The notes under the pieces: model-generated | Database searches by the model: none | What the model was told of the DNA's origin: nothing | The model's input: the letters and a program-made list of their open reading frames with translations, nothing else | From: Ignavibacteriales bacterium | GTDB taxonomy: Bacteria > Bacteroidota > Ignavibacteria > Ignavibacteriales > Melioribacteraceae | Length of the DNA: 39,067 bases | Reading direction: 5' to 3' | NCBI GenBank assembly: GCA_020061355.1 | Contig: JAGUYK010000029.1 | Span: forward strand, 1 to 39,067 | Shown here: one piece after another, positions 1 through 10,535 of the stretch | Numbering within the stretch: position 1 is the first letter of the stretch | Layout: each line of letters starts with the position of its first letter | Program-made: the position numbers and the translations under genes

Positions 1-1
1 A

Positions 2-1111
2 CCGGGAATGGAGAAACATTTCCGTCATAAAGCTTTTTTTATTGGCGGCAATACCCGTGCTGCTGTTAACGAAGGAAGAGCGGAATTTATTCCTATTTTT
101 CTTTCGGAAGTTACCATGCTTTTTAAAAGAGGTGTTTTACAGGCGGATGTTTCATTAATTCATATATCGCCGCCTGATGAACATGGTTTCTGCAGTTATG
201 GAATTGATGTAGGTAATATTAAAACACCTGCGGAAAAATCAAAATGTATTATTGCTCTTGTTAATAAACAAATGCCGAGAGGGTTAGGTAACAGTTTTAT
301 TCATATTAACAAGATAGATTATATCGTTGAGATAGATAAACCGTTACTTGAATTACCGCAAATAGATCCTGATGCTACTACCGAGATGTTAAAAATATAC
401 GATCAGATTGGAAGTCATATTGCCGGTATGATTGAAGATGGTTCAACTCTTCAGATGGGAATTGGTGCCATCCCGGATGCAGTGTTGAAATACCTTCATG
501 ATAAAAATGATCTCGGTGTTCATACTGAAATGTTTAGTGACGGTTTGATTGATCTTGTTCAGGAAGGTGTTGTAAACGGTGAAAAGAAAACTCTTCATGC
601 AGGAAAAATTATTGCCGGTTTTGTTTTGGGGACAAAACGTTCTTATGATTTTATTGATAACAACCCGATATTCGAATTTCACCCCCAGGAGTATGTCAAT
701 GATCCGTTTCTGATTGCCAAGAATAATAAAATGGTTGCTATCAATTCCGCAATTGAAATTGATCTAACAGGTCAGGTCTGCTCTGATTCAATAGGGACAA
801 GGTTTTACAGCGGTATTGGCGGGCAGGTAGATTTTGTTCGCGGTGCTGCACATTCAGAGGGTGGAAAACCGATTATTGCACTTCCATCTGCAACCAAAGA
901 TTTGAAATATTCTAAAATTGTTCCCACTCTTAAACCCGGAGCCGGTGTGGTAACTTCCCGCGGCGACGTTCATTATGTTGTAACCGAATATGGTGTTGCT
1001 GATTTGTTCGGTAAGACAATACAGGAACGTGTTAAATCTTTAATAGAAATTTCGCATCCGGTTTTTAGAGATCAGTTAACTGAATTCGCCAAAAAAACTT
1101 ACTACATTTAA
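2..1111 (+). CDS. Acetyl-CoA hydrolase/transferase family protein (4-hydroxybutyrate CoA-transferase-like), 5'-truncated by window edge
   Basis: This enzyme family moves CoA between acyl groups (acetate, butyrate, 4-hydroxybutyrate or succinate) through a glutamyl-CoA intermediate, in the cytoplasm. The frame is open to the left edge, and the first residues visible (GMEKHFRHKAFFIGGNTR) match the region about 60-70 residues into family members of about 430 aa. The visible ATG at 8 is therefore probably internal. The motif GVHTEMFSDG carries the likely catalytic Glu, and SGIGGQVDFVRGA is the glycine-rich CoA-site loop. C-terminal motifs RGDVHYVVTEYGVADLFGK and ISHPVFRDQL are also typical. The next gene starts 10 bp downstream, so the two are probably co-transcribed. 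The family is clear; the exact acyl substrate is not. Confidence 0.9.
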   Translation, partial: PGMEKHFRHKAFFIGGNTRAAVNEGRAEFIPIFLSEVTMLFKRGVLQADVSLIHISPPDEHGFCSYGIDVGNIKTPAEKSKCIIALVNKQMPRGLGNSFIHINKIDYIVEIDKPLLELPQIDPDATTEMLKIYDQIGSHIAGMIEDGSTLQMGIGAIPDAVLKYLHDKNDLGVHTEMFSDGLIDLVQEGVVNGEKKTLHAGKIIAGFVLGTKRSYDFIDNNPIFEFHPQEYVNDPFLIAKNNKMVAINSAIEIDLTGQVCSDSIGTRFYSGIGGQVDFVRGAAHSEGGKPIIALPSATKDLKYSKIVPTLKPGAGVVTSRGDVHYVVTEYGVADLFGKTIQERVKSLIEISHPVFRDQLTEFAKKTYYI

Positions 1112-1121
1112 TCGAATCTAT

Positions 1122-1811
1122 ATGGTTGCTGTTATTGGAGATATACATGGTTGCTTCTATACATTAGAAGAACTTTACAAAAAGATAATAAGGAATTATC
1201 CTGGAATTGAGGTTTATACCGTTGGTGACTTGGTTGACCGCGGAAATCATAGTTATGAAGTAGTTAAGTTCATTATTGAAAACAATATTATTTTTACTCC
1301 GGGTAATCATGATTACATGTTTCTGCACTTCTTTAAAGATCCTTCTAGTGTCTTTGCCAGGTCCTGGTTTTTCAATGGCAACGAATCAACTTTAGAATCT
1401 TATGAGAATCATCAGGAGGAAATGTTTATTCATCTCGATTACATTAAAAATGCCGAGTTATATTACAACCTGAATGATTGTTTCATCTGTCATGCAGGAA
1501 TATCCTCCCAATATGAAAAATATTTATCTCCGGATTTTCGTATTAATCTGGAAATACTCGAACCTTATATAAGGAATGATATTAAATCAGACAGGGGAAT
1601 AATGTGGACCAGGGACCCACTTCTTAACCTTGGTAAACTTCAAATTGTAGGGCATACAAAGCAGCAGGAAATTACACTTGTAGAAGATTCCAATTCGGTT
1701 TACCTGGATACAGGAGCATGTGTTGGTAATAAGCTTAGTGCAGTTATTGTTCATGATAGTAGCATTATTGAAACCATTGACGAAAAAACTCACTTAAACG
1801 ACATCATTTAG
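1122..1811 (+). CDS. Metallophosphoesterase, PPP-type serine/threonine phosphatase-like
   Basis: This is a 229-aa calcineurin-like phosphoesterase that coordinates a two-metal centre. The family motifs appear in order: GDIHG (Asp7, His9), GDLVDRG (Asp36, Asp39, Arg40), GNHD (Asn62, His63, Asp64) and a late GHT (His178). There is no signal peptide or membrane segment, so it should be cytoplasmic. The length fits the bacterial PrpA/ApaH-like branch, which includes protein phosphatases and dinucleoside polyphosphate hydrolases; the sequence alone does not choose between them. It follows the CoA-transferase gene by 10 bp, which suggests one transcript, though a functional link is not evident. Confidence 0.88.
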   Translation: MVAVIGDIHGCFYTLEELYKKIIRNYPGIEVYTVGDLVDRGNHSYEVVKFIIENNIIFTPGNHDYMFLHFFKDPSSVFARSWFFNGNESTLESYENHQEEMFIHLDYIKNAELYYNLNDCFICHAGISSQYEKYLSPDFRINLEILEPYIRNDIKSDRGIMWTRDPLLNLGKLQIVGHTKQQEITLVEDSNSVYLDTGACVGNKLSAVIVHDSSIIETIDEKTHLNDII

Positions 1812-1918
1812 AATTACCCTGAATATTTTTTTTAAAGGATTGCATTAAAGTAAAATTTTAATAATTTTTGATCGCCTAATTTAAGGGAGGTTCGATAGAA
1901 TACTTTATACTTTAGTTA

Positions 1919-4900
1919 ATGCGAATAATTGATAGGTCTACTATTTTTTCTGCACCCAAAAATACTTCGAAACCGGGAATCAAATTATTTTTGCTTCCCT
2001 TTTTTGTTGCTGTTATTATTTTCTCTTTCGGATTCACAATTTATGAGAATCCGGGGTTTAATAGGGAAGCTCTCTTCGATGCTTGTCTTATTAATTTAAT
2101 GACGCAATTCAATAATGAAAATCGAATTGAATTAAAGCAGACTGTAATCCCGCAAAATTCCTTTAAGCAAACTGAATATTTCAATTCAGTTTTTACTAAT
2201 CCCGATTCAACCGTTAAAAAAGACTCCATTGCAATTCAGGATACAATTGCAAAAGATACCATAACTGTTCATGATACAATTGCTGTAAAACTTACCAGAA
2301 GCGATTCAATAAAACTTATTGCTAAACAAGATTCGCTTCGAAGGGTGGATTCTTTGTCCCAGGATTCAACGGCTCGTATTAAACATTTTACATATGTTCG
2401 AAAAGATAATTATACTACTGAATTCAGACCAAAGAGAATTTCTTCTTTATTATTAAAACCCTCCCTAGCAACTCTAACAAGAATTGTTCAACTTGATTCA
2501 AGCGGTACTAAAGTCATTATAAAAGAATCAATTGGTGGACAAATTACCCGTCCCATTCTTGAAATTCCTCTTGAAGAATATATCAAACTTAGAATGGAAG
2601 CAATATCGCGAAAACTCTGGGAAGAAAAGGGATATGAGTACAAATTAAAAGAAGATAAGAGAGACCTGAGTCAATTAATTACCGATATAACTAATATTGA
2701 GATACCATTACCAAGCACATCGTTCTTAAGTATTTTTGGTCCTCCAAGGATTAATTTAAAAATAGCCGGTGCAGTTGATATTCATGGTGCGTGGCGTAAT
2801 GAGACAACTACTGGTATTACTACTTCAGCTTTAGGCAATACACGCAATGAACCCGATTTCAAACAGCAAGTCCAGATAAATCTTAGCGGAACAATTGGTG
2901 ACAAGCTGACTATATCTGCCGATTGGAATACAGAGAGGCAATTTCAGTATGAAAACCAGCTAAAGTTAAAATACACCGGTTATGAGGATGAAATAATTCA
3001 AACAATTGAAGCCGGAAACGTTTCATTGCAGACTTCTCCTTTAATTGGAGGTAGTGAAGCTCTCTTTGGTGTTAAAGCACTGATGAAGATGGGACCATTC
3101 AGTTTGACTGCTCTTGCATCTCAAAAGAAAGGTGAGGTACAGGAAGTCTCAATAAGCGGCGGAGCTAAATCTCAAAAGTTTGAAATCAGAGCTTACGATT
3201 ATTCACCGAATCACTTTTTTATACATGAAGTATATACAGATCCGCGGCTGAATATTTTTAACAATTATTATGGTCAGCCTCTACCGCGCATAGTTGATTC
3301 ATTAAGAGTTAAAGATATCCAGGTTTGGAAGACAATAACCGGTTTGGTAAATCCAAACGAGAGGAAAGGTAACGCATATATCGATTTAAGAAGAAGAAGT
3401 AGAAATGTGCTTTATAACGATTTACGTGATAGTACAGCCCAATCAATTCCCGGTAAAAGAGAGATTGATAGAAGATTTATTCTATTGCAGCTTGGAGTTG
3501 ATTACGAGATTCATGAAGAGACCGGTTATATAAGTTTTAAAACTACTATTCAGGATCAGGATGCAATTGCTGCAGCATTTAGATTGGAAGGTCCAACATC
3601 TTCACCGGATGATGATGTTTATTATGGTGAATTTCTTACAGATGTTGGTAGAGATTCTACTGCACGAATAGTATTACGACTAATAAAGCCGCCTAATTTG
3701 CAACCTCAATTTAAAGAAGCATGGAAACTTCAATTAAGAAATATTTATCCCATTGGCGGCAGGGACATTAAAGAGGAAGGATTTTTATTCGATATTAAAT
3801 TTCAGATTGAAGGTTCTGAACCGCAAAATGAAGTTAATGGCAGCAAACTTTTACAGGTCTTTGGTCTTGATAAAACTGACAAGAGCGGAACTGCTGCGCA
3901 ACCCGATGGAATATTCGACTACTTCCCGAACAGAACAGTATTCCCAAATACAGGTGAAATTGTTTTTCCTCTGCTTCAACCATTTGGTGATGATTTCCCG
4001 ACACAATTAGATCAATCACTTAAATATGATGCAATTTATGATACTACCGTAACATTTGCCAAGCAGGAACGTACTAAGGATAAATTTATTTTTGCCGGCG
4101 AGTATTCCGCGGCTGTTTCATCTGTTTATAGTCTCGGATTTAATGTAGTTGAGAATTCAGTTAAGGTTTTGCTCGGTGGTAATCAATTGAAAGAAGGAGT
4201 TGATTATACAGTTGATTATAATCTTGGACAAATTATAATCCGGAAGGATGAAGCATTAGTACCTGGTGCGGATTTAAGAGTAACCTTCGAACAGAATGAT
4301 CTTTTTCAGCTTGCTTCTAAAACATTACTTGGATTGAGAGGACTTCTTGAGATTAATAAGGAAACGACACTTGGTTTTTCATACCTTAATTTGAATCAGC
4401 AAACATTAAGCGACAAAGTCCGGATAGGTGAAGAACCTCTGAACAATACAATTTTCGGAATTGATTTCAACACACGCATAGATTTACCGTTTGTAACAAA
4501 AGCTTTAGATCAGGTTATTTCAACCAGTACTCCTTCAACATTTTCACTTACTGCAGAATATGCTCACATGAGTCCGGATCCTAATACCAAAAAAAGTACA
4601 ATTACAAGTGATGGTGGAAGAAGTATTGCTTATGTTGACGATTTTGAAGGTGCTAAAAGGATAATTCCACTTGGTATGGCATATGGTTCATGGCGCGATA
4701 TTAGTGTTCCGACAAGTTTACCATTTATAAGTAATCTGCCTTTATTCAACAATCCGATAAATCCGCAACCTCAGAATGCACAGATGAATTACAAAGCTAA
4801 AACTTACTGGTTCAACGTTACTCCATCCGATGTAACTGTTAAACAAATCTATGGGGATAGGAAAGAAGCAACACCGGAAGATAATCTTGTATCAGTTCTA

Positions 4901-7900
4901 GATTTCAAATTTTTACCGAATGAAAAAGGCGCTTATAACTGGTATCCGGATCTTAGCGATAAAAGAAAAAACTGGGGCGGTATGATGAAAGTTCTTTCAT
5001 CAACTGCAAATAATCTGATTGAAGAAAATATCGAATTCATCGAGTTCTGGGTACAGGTTGTAAAAGCTCCGCCTGACTTTAAGTTGAATATTGATGTTGG
5101 ACAGATTAGTGAAGATGTAATTCCAAATGGACGACTTGATTCAGAGGATAAGAATCAGAATGACCTGGTTGACGACGGTGAAGATACCGGAATTGATGGA
5201 TGGGTCGATTCTGAAGAACCGGGTTATAATTCGGCAACAAACACTGATCCGAGTAATGATAATTATTCATTTCAGCTAACCGCAAATGCCGATTATTCCC
5301 GAATTAACGGCACGGAGAAAAATGCTCAGTCGTTAGACCTTGGGAGATTACCCGATTCGGAAGATCTTAACCGCAACTTTACACTTGATCTTGTGAACAG
5401 CTACTTTAGATATGAAATACCTATGGATACCAACAGAGTAAACAATCAATTTGTTCAGGGTGGTGGAAATAACAGATGGTATCTATTTAAGGTTCCTTTA
5501 AAAGATTTTGTGTATAAAGAAGGCAGTCCAAGTTTCTCGGTTGTAGAATTTATTCGTTTCTGGGTTTCAGATACAGAAGAGGATGTACATTTAAGATTTG
5601 CAGAGATGAATCTGGTTGGAAATCAATGGCAAAAGGTTCTTAATTCAAAAGTAACTGTTGATGATGAAGTATTAACAGTATCAACAATCAGTTATGAAGA
5701 GAATCCGGAATATGAATCGCCTCCTGGTGTATTAAGGGAAAGGGATCGGACGAAACCGGATTACCAGATTTATAAGAATGAACAATCACTTGATTTGATT
5801 TTAAAAAATTTGGAAGATGGAGACAAAAGAGAAGTAGTACGATATCTTTATCGCCCATTGGATGTATTCAACTATAAAGAAATGAAATTATTCGTTCATA
5901 CAGATGAGAATGAACTGGAAGGTTCTGTTTCATATTATAAAGATGTCAATGATTACGGATCGGAAGTTTACATTAGATTTGGTGCAGATAGTACAAATTT
6001 TTATGAGTATAGACAACCTCTTAAACCGGTTCCACAGGATCGGAATTGGAATGAAATTAGTATTCCATTTGCATTGTTGACTGCTATTAAACAACGGCGC
6101 GACTCAACTGATATAAAAACGATTTATAGAGTTTCGGTTGATGATAAAGAGGGTCATTCATATGGTGTATTTGGAAATCCAACTTTAACAAGAATTACAT
6201 TCTTTACAATTGGAATTGTAAATCCTAACAACAAGGGGACGCCCGGTTCAACTGTATCCGGAAGTGTGTGGATTAATGAACTGCGTGTTCTTGAAGCGGA
6301 CGATACACCGGGTTGGGCTTATAGTGCTTCCTCTTCTTTGACACTGGCAGATTTAGCAAAAGTTAATTTTAACATTAGCCAGACAAATCCATTTTTCCAT
6401 CGGCTTGCAGACAGATTTGGAAGCAGGCAGGATAATTTGAATTGGGGCGTAACTGCAGATCTTGATGTGCTAAAATTATTGCCGGTGAATTTACCCGGAA
6501 GTAATCTGCGGATTAATTACACTCGACAAGAGCAATCAACCAATCCAATCTTTTTACCCGGCACCGATATTAAGGTTGAAGAAGCTCAAAATGAATTACG
6601 CAAATCTCTTATAGATCAGAATATTGATCAGCAAGAGATTGATCAAGCTGTAGAAAATCTTAAGAGTGAAACTCAGTCAATTTCTGTTTCCGAAACCTGG
6701 ACACTGTCAAATATCAGAATAAAGATTCCAACTGATGCATGGTATATAAACGATTTATTTAATAATCTGAGCTTTGGATTTAATTACAATAAAACTGCTG
6801 GAAGGTCCCCAACTATTGAATCCAACACAAGCTGGATTTGGAATGCCAATGCTAATTATTCTGTTGCCTTAAGCAGGGATCTTTACTTTAAACCTCTTGA
6901 TATCCCTTTGATTGGTGATTTACTTAGCATTTTTACAGACTATAAAGATGTAAAAATTTATTTTGCGCCTCAGTCAATCAATGCCTCATTAACAGCAAGC
7001 AGAAGAAGGAGCTTTACTCAAAACAGGTTGTTTGCAACCAAACCGAATATTACGAGAGATTTTACCTCTTCGAGGGGTGCAGGATTTTCTTGGACATTTA
7101 CTGAGGGCGGATTTTTAAATCTTGCTCTTACATATAATTTTGATGTTTCTTCAACTCTTGCATATCTTCTTGCAAATGATGATTTAGAAAAATCTGAAAG
7201 TGAAATATGGCGGGAGATCTTTAGTGGGGCATTTTTCGGAAAGGACTACAACTTTAAACAGAACTTTGATCTGAGAGCTAATCCCAAACTTCCGTCAATC
7301 TGGGATCTTAACCGGTACATTAGTTTAAATGCTTCCTATGGTGTTTCATATAACTGGCAGAATAATTTTCAACAGGAAGAACTGGGAAGAAGCGCAGGAT
7401 ATTCTAATAGAATCAATACAGGGCTTACGATTAGATTAAAATCTATTTTTGCGCCTATATTCCAGGAGGCTGCTCCTGTTCCTCAAACTCAACAACCACG
7501 AGAAGGAGGAAGGGGAGGACGGCGTAGCCAGGTTCAAAGAACAGGAATCGAGCTGGAACGCCCAAGTGATGAAAAGCGCGATGTTGCTGCTATTAGCGAC
7601 TCTGTTGCTATTAGCGATTCAGCTGCAATAAAAGATACAAATAAAATATTATCCGAAGATGTTGAGGAAGAGGATGATTCACCCGGTACACTTGCTGTGG
7701 GTTTGGAATTCTTGAAGTTGGGTGTTAAATGGATCTTCTTCGATTATGATCAAATTTCTATTAACTTCTCTCAGAATTCTTCTTTTACAGGCGGAGGTTT
7801 AGCCGGTGAAGGAACCGGGTTCAATAATTTCTGGGGAGTTAAACAGGTTACATCAAAAGGTCCTTCAAGATTATTCATGCTTGGACTCTCAAATAATATT

Positions 7901-8938
7901 GGAGAGAGAGCACCGCTAGGGAATTTATCTGATGCATATACACATAAAAATGATCTTGATTTAAAGACCTCCCGACCTTTATGGGAAGGCGCTCAACTCG
8001 ATCTCACTTGGAAAGTTGGATGGGGTTTGAATAAAAATACTACGTTGCAGACAGACTCTGTAGGTTTTGTTAGTGTAAATAACCTGGTCTCAACCGGGAC
8101 TATTGATAGATCGTTCTTATCGTTACCACCGGTATTCTTTCTTTCATTCCTGGATAATGGGATTAAAAAAGTAAGTGAACTTTACGATAAAGGTTCTCTG
8201 AATCCAAGTGCTAGTTTATCCGATGCTTTTGTTAAGGGATTCGAAACTTTTTCAGTATTTTCTAAAATTCCAATACTTTCTAAACTTGCAAAATATATTC
8301 CCCGACCGAATTGGAATTTTAACTGGACCGGATTAGAAAAATATCCATTACTTAGTTTTGCAAAACGTGTATCAATTCAACATACTTACTCCTCTAGTTA
8401 CAGTGAAGGGTGGAAAATTAATCCTGACGGATTACAGGAAGTACAATCGCAGAGAATAGATTACGGATTCCAGCCATTAATTGGGATGAATATTCAATTC
8501 GACCAATTGCTTGGGGGTATATTCCAGAGCACAATAAGATACTCCGCCAAATCCTCTTTCAGTCTGGGAGTTTCTACGCGGAATATTACTGAATCGTTTA
8601 ACAGGGATATTAATATTTCTGCAAGCTATAGTAAATCCGGATTTGAACTCCCCCTATTTGGGATTTCATTAAAGAATGATTTGGAAATTTCTTTTTCATA
8701 TACAAGCGGTAAAACATCCAGTTTAATTTACGAGATGGATGATTTTAAGGAAGAGGGAAAACCGCAGGAAGGGAAAACGAATACAACAATTGAACCTAAA
8801 ATAAAATATGTTATGAGTTCAAGGGTTACTCTTTCAATATTTTACCGAAGAACAAGTATTGAACCGGAAGGTGCATCCCGTATTCCACCAACGGTTACTA
8901 ATGAAGCCGGAATTGATGTTCATATCGCCATTCAGTAA
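1919..8938 (+). CDS. sprA: SprA-type outer-membrane translocon of the type IX secretion system
   Basis: SprA (Sov) is the giant outer-membrane beta-barrel through which type IX cargo proteins cross the outer membrane. At 2339 aa it is close to the family length of about 2400. The N-terminus has a signal-type hydrophobic stretch (residues about 22-41). A Ser/Asp-rich linker follows (about 100-155), then long stretches of amphipathic beta strands alternating with large loops. Residues about 1068-1110 are an acidic Asp/Asn repeat (NGRLDSEDKNQND, DDGEDTGIDGW) of the kind that binds calcium and is recognisable in SprA proteins. A low-complexity Gly/Arg/Asp-rich insert sits near 1850-1895. An in-frame stop at 1913-1915 rules out an earlier start. 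The strong purine run AAGGGAGG at 1883-1890 is about 28 bp upstream, too far to be its ribosome site. porX follows 25 bp downstream. Confidence 0.95.
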   Translation: MRIIDRSTIFSAPKNTSKPGIKLFLLPFFVAVIIFSFGFTIYENPGFNREALFDACLINLMTQFNNENRIELKQTVIPQNSFKQTEYFNSVFTNPDSTVKKDSIAIQDTIAKDTITVHDTIAVKLTRSDSIKLIAKQDSLRRVDSLSQDSTARIKHFTYVRKDNYTTEFRPKRISSLLLKPSLATLTRIVQLDSSGTKVIIKESIGGQITRPILEIPLEEYIKLRMEAISRKLWEEKGYEYKLKEDKRDLSQLITDITNIEIPLPSTSFLSIFGPPRINLKIAGAVDIHGAWRNETTTGITTSALGNTRNEPDFKQQVQINLSGTIGDKLTISADWNTERQFQYENQLKLKYTGYEDEIIQTIEAGNVSLQTSPLIGGSEALFGVKALMKMGPFSLTALASQKKGEVQEVSISGGAKSQKFEIRAYDYSPNHFFIHEVYTDPRLNIFNNYYGQPLPRIVDSLRVKDIQVWKTITGLVNPNERKGNAYIDLRRRSRNVLYNDLRDSTAQSIPGKREIDRRFILLQLGVDYEIHEETGYISFKTTIQDQDAIAAAFRLEGPTSSPDDDVYYGEFLTDVGRDSTARIVLRLIKPPNLQPQFKEAWKLQLRNIYPIGGRDIKEEGFLFDIKFQIEGSEPQNEVNGSKLLQVFGLDKTDKSGTAAQPDGIFDYFPNRTVFPNTGEIVFPLLQPFGDDFPTQLDQSLKYDAIYDTTVTFAKQERTKDKFIFAGEYSAAVSSVYSLGFNVVENSVKVLLGGNQLKEGVDYTVDYNLGQIIIRKDEALVPGADLRVTFEQNDLFQLASKTLLGLRGLLEINKETTLGFSYLNLNQQTLSDKVRIGEEPLNNTIFGIDFNTRIDLPFVTKALDQVISTSTPSTFSLTAEYAHMSPDPNTKKSTITSDGGRSIAYVDDFEGAKRIIPLGMAYGSWRDISVPTSLPFISNLPLFNNPINPQPQNAQMNYKAKTYWFNVTPSDVTVKQIYGDRKEATPEDNLVSVLDFKFLPNEKGAYNWYPDLSDKRKNWGGMMKVLSSTANNLIEENIEFIEFWVQVVKAPPDFKLNIDVGQISEDVIPNGRLDSEDKNQNDLVDDGEDTGIDGWVDSEEPGYNSATNTDPSNDNYSFQLTANADYSRINGTEKNAQSLDLGRLPDSEDLNRNFTLDLVNSYFRYEIPMDTNRVNNQFVQGGGNNRWYLFKVPLKDFVYKEGSPSFSVVEFIRFWVSDTEEDVHLRFAEMNLVGNQWQKVLNSKVTVDDEVLTVSTISYEENPEYESPPGVLRERDRTKPDYQIYKNEQSLDLILKNLEDGDKREVVRYLYRPLDVFNYKEMKLFVHTDENELEGSVSYYKDVNDYGSEVYIRFGADSTNFYEYRQPLKPVPQDRNWNEISIPFALLTAIKQRRDSTDIKTIYRVSVDDKEGHSYGVFGNPTLTRITFFTIGIVNPNNKGTPGSTVSGSVWINELRVLEADDTPGWAYSASSSLTLADLAKVNFNISQTNPFFHRLADRFGSRQDNLNWGVTADLDVLKLLPVNLPGSNLRINYTRQEQSTNPIFLPGTDIKVEEAQNELRKSLIDQNIDQQEIDQAVENLKSETQSISVSETWTLSNIRIKIPTDAWYINDLFNNLSFGFNYNKTAGRSPTIESNTSWIWNANANYSVALSRDLYFKPLDIPLIGDLLSIFTDYKDVKIYFAPQSINASLTASRRRSFTQNRLFATKPNITRDFTSSRGAGFSWTFTEGGFLNLALTYNFDVSSTLAYLLANDDLEKSESEIWREIFSGAFFGKDYNFKQNFDLRANPKLPSIWDLNRYISLNASYGVSYNWQNNFQQEELGRSAGYSNRINTGLTIRLKSIFAPIFQEAAPVPQTQQPREGGRGGRRSQVQRTGIELERPSDEKRDVAAISDSVAISDSAAIKDTNKILSEDVEEEDDSPGTLAVGLEFLKLGVKWIFFDYDQISINFSQNSSFTGGGLAGEGTGFNNFWGVKQVTSKGPSRLFMLGLSNNIGERAPLGNLSDAYTHKNDLDLKTSRPLWEGAQLDLTWKVGWGLNKNTTLQTDSVGFVSVNNLVSTGTIDRSFLSLPPVFFLSFLDNGIKKVSELYDKGSLNPSASLSDAFVKGFETFSVFSKIPILSKLAKYIPRPNWNFNWTGLEKYPLLSFAKRVSIQHTYSSSYSEGWKINPDGLQEVQSQRIDYGFQPLIGMNIQFDQLLGGIFQSTIRYSAKSSFSLGVSTRNITESFNRDINISASYSKSGFELPLFGISLKNDLEISFSYTSGKTSSLIYEMDDFKEEGKPQEGKTNTTIEPKIKYVMSSRVTLSIFYRRTSIEPEGASRIPPTVTNEAGIDVHIAIQ

Positions 8939-8963
8939 AATTGATTATTAAATTTAGGTTAAC

Positions 8964-10535
8964 ATGAAACGAAATAAGATTCTCTGGGTTGATGACGAAA
9001 TTGATTTGTTGCGTGCACACATCATTTTTCTTAATGAAAAAGGGTATGAAGTTGATACCGTGACAAATGGTGAAGACGCTATAAGTGAAATTAGGAATAA
9101 ACAATATGATCTTATTTTTTTAGATGAAATGATGCCCGGTCTGGGTGGGCTGGAAACTCTTCAGCAATTAAAAGAGATCTCCCCTAATATTCCGGTTGTT
9201 ATGATCACTAAGAATGAAGCAGAATCTTTAATGAATGATGCTATCGGAAGTAAAATAAGCGATTACCTCATTAAACCGGTTGTCCCTTCACAAGTCTTAA
9301 TGGTTTGTAAAAAACTTCTCGAAAGCAGAAAAATTTCTGAGGGTTATGTTGCTAAAGACTACTTAAATGATTTCAATGAAATTTCTAAGAGACTTTTAAT
9401 GGGTCCTGACCATGATGATTGGATTGAAATATATTTGAAACTAGTAAGTTGGGACATGGAACTCGATATTCATCCCGAAATTAATCTTCGTCAAACTCTT
9501 ATTGATCAAAAACGTGAATGTAATCAGGAATTTTCTAAATATATCGAAAAGAATTATATAAGTTGGATCAATTCGGTTGGTAGTGATGAAACACCAACAC
9601 TTACAACAGAGATAACAGAAAAATATGTGCTTACTCATTTAAGTAAGTTCAATGGGCCTCTTTTCTATATTGTTATTGATTGTTTACGTTTGGATCAATG
9701 GTTAGTTATGGAAAAACACTTAATTGATCTATTCACTATCAAAAAAAACTATTACTATTCAATTTTACCAACGGCTACTCCTTATGCAAGAAATGCCTTG
9801 TTTGCAGGTCTTTTCCCATCCGAGATTGAAAAGTATTATCCAGATTTATGGGTGTCGGCAACAGATGATGAAAACAGTATGAATAAATATGAGAAGGAGC
9901 TTCTTCAATTTTTATTGAGCAGAAAAAAGATCCAGCTTAAAAATGAATTAAAGTATGTTAAGATCATTGATCCGGAAGTCGGCCGTTCATTTGAACAAAA
10001 TGTTCTTTCACATCGCAAGACTCACTTCATGGCAGTAGTTGTTAATTTTCTTGATATGATTGCGCATGGTAGATCGGATTCACAGATTCTTAAAGAAATT
10101 GCTCCGGATGAATCGGCTTTCCGTTCTTTGACAAATAGCTGGTTTCAATATTCTTATCTCCTTAATACATTCCGGGCAATAGCAACAATTCCAAATGCCA
10201 GGATTGTTGTTACAACTGATCATGGAAGTATTAGAGCAATGCGCGGTGCTAAAGTATTGGGTGACAGGGAAGCTTCGCCTAATTTAAGATTTAAATTTGG
10301 ACGCAATCTTAAAGCTGATGATAAGAACGCAGTTTTTATTAAGCAACCGGCAGATTACAAACTTCCCAAACATGGTTTAACGATAAGCTATATAATTGCC
10401 AAGGAAGATTATTATTTTGTCTATCCAACGGAATACCATAAGTATTTAAGTTATTATAAAGATAGTTTTCAGCATGGCGGAATTTCAATGGAAGAGATGA
10501 TATTGCCTGTCATTACAATGGAGAGTAAAGCTTGA
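8964..10535 (+). CDS. porX: PorX-type response regulator with PglZ/alkaline-phosphatase-like effector domain
   Basis: PorX is the response regulator that links PorY-type sensing to type IX secretion; its effector is a phosphodiesterase-like domain. Residues 1-120 are a receiver domain with acidic pocket D10/D11, phospho-acceptor D54 (IFLDEMMPG), T82 and K104. A helical linker follows. The PglZ domain (about 190-520) shows VIDCLRLDQ (metal ligand Asp239), Thr272 in TPYARN at the position of the catalytic Thr, FLDMIAHGRSD and TTDHGS. All key residues are present, so it should be active. It lies just after sprA, placing a regulator beside the translocon gene. Its TGA stop overlaps the TTG start of tsaE (TTGA). 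Confidence 0.93.
   Translation: MKRNKILWVDDEIDLLRAHIIFLNEKGYEVDTVTNGEDAISEIRNKQYDLIFLDEMMPGLGGLETLQQLKEISPNIPVVMITKNEAESLMNDAIGSKISDYLIKPVVPSQVLMVCKKLLESRKISEGYVAKDYLNDFNEISKRLLMGPDHDDWIEIYLKLVSWDMELDIHPEINLRQTLIDQKRECNQEFSKYIEKNYISWINSVGSDETPTLTTEITEKYVLTHLSKFNGPLFYIVIDCLRLDQWLVMEKHLIDLFTIKKNYYYSILPTATPYARNALFAGLFPSEIEKYYPDLWVSATDDENSMNKYEKELLQFLLSRKKIQLKNELKYVKIIDPEVGRSFEQNVLSHRKTHFMAVVVNFLDMIAHGRSDSQILKEIAPDESAFRSLTNSWFQYSYLLNTFRAIATIPNARIVVTTDHGSIRAMRGAKVLGDREASPNLRFKFGRNLKADDKNAVFIKQPADYKLPKHGLTISYIIAKEDYYFVYPTEYHKYLSYYKDSFQHGGISMEEMILPVITMESKA

Noticed and set aside
1883-1890. Strong Shine-Dalgarno-like AAGGGAGG before sprA, perhaps serving a leader peptide
   Set aside because: No ATG, GTG or TTG lies at a suitable distance, and it is about 28 bp from the sprA start; left as unexplained.
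3753-4010. Open frames in other phases inside sprA (also 3834-4019 and 7449-7631)
   Set aside because: They fall fully within the strongly supported sprA reading frame and have no ribosome site or recognisable domain.
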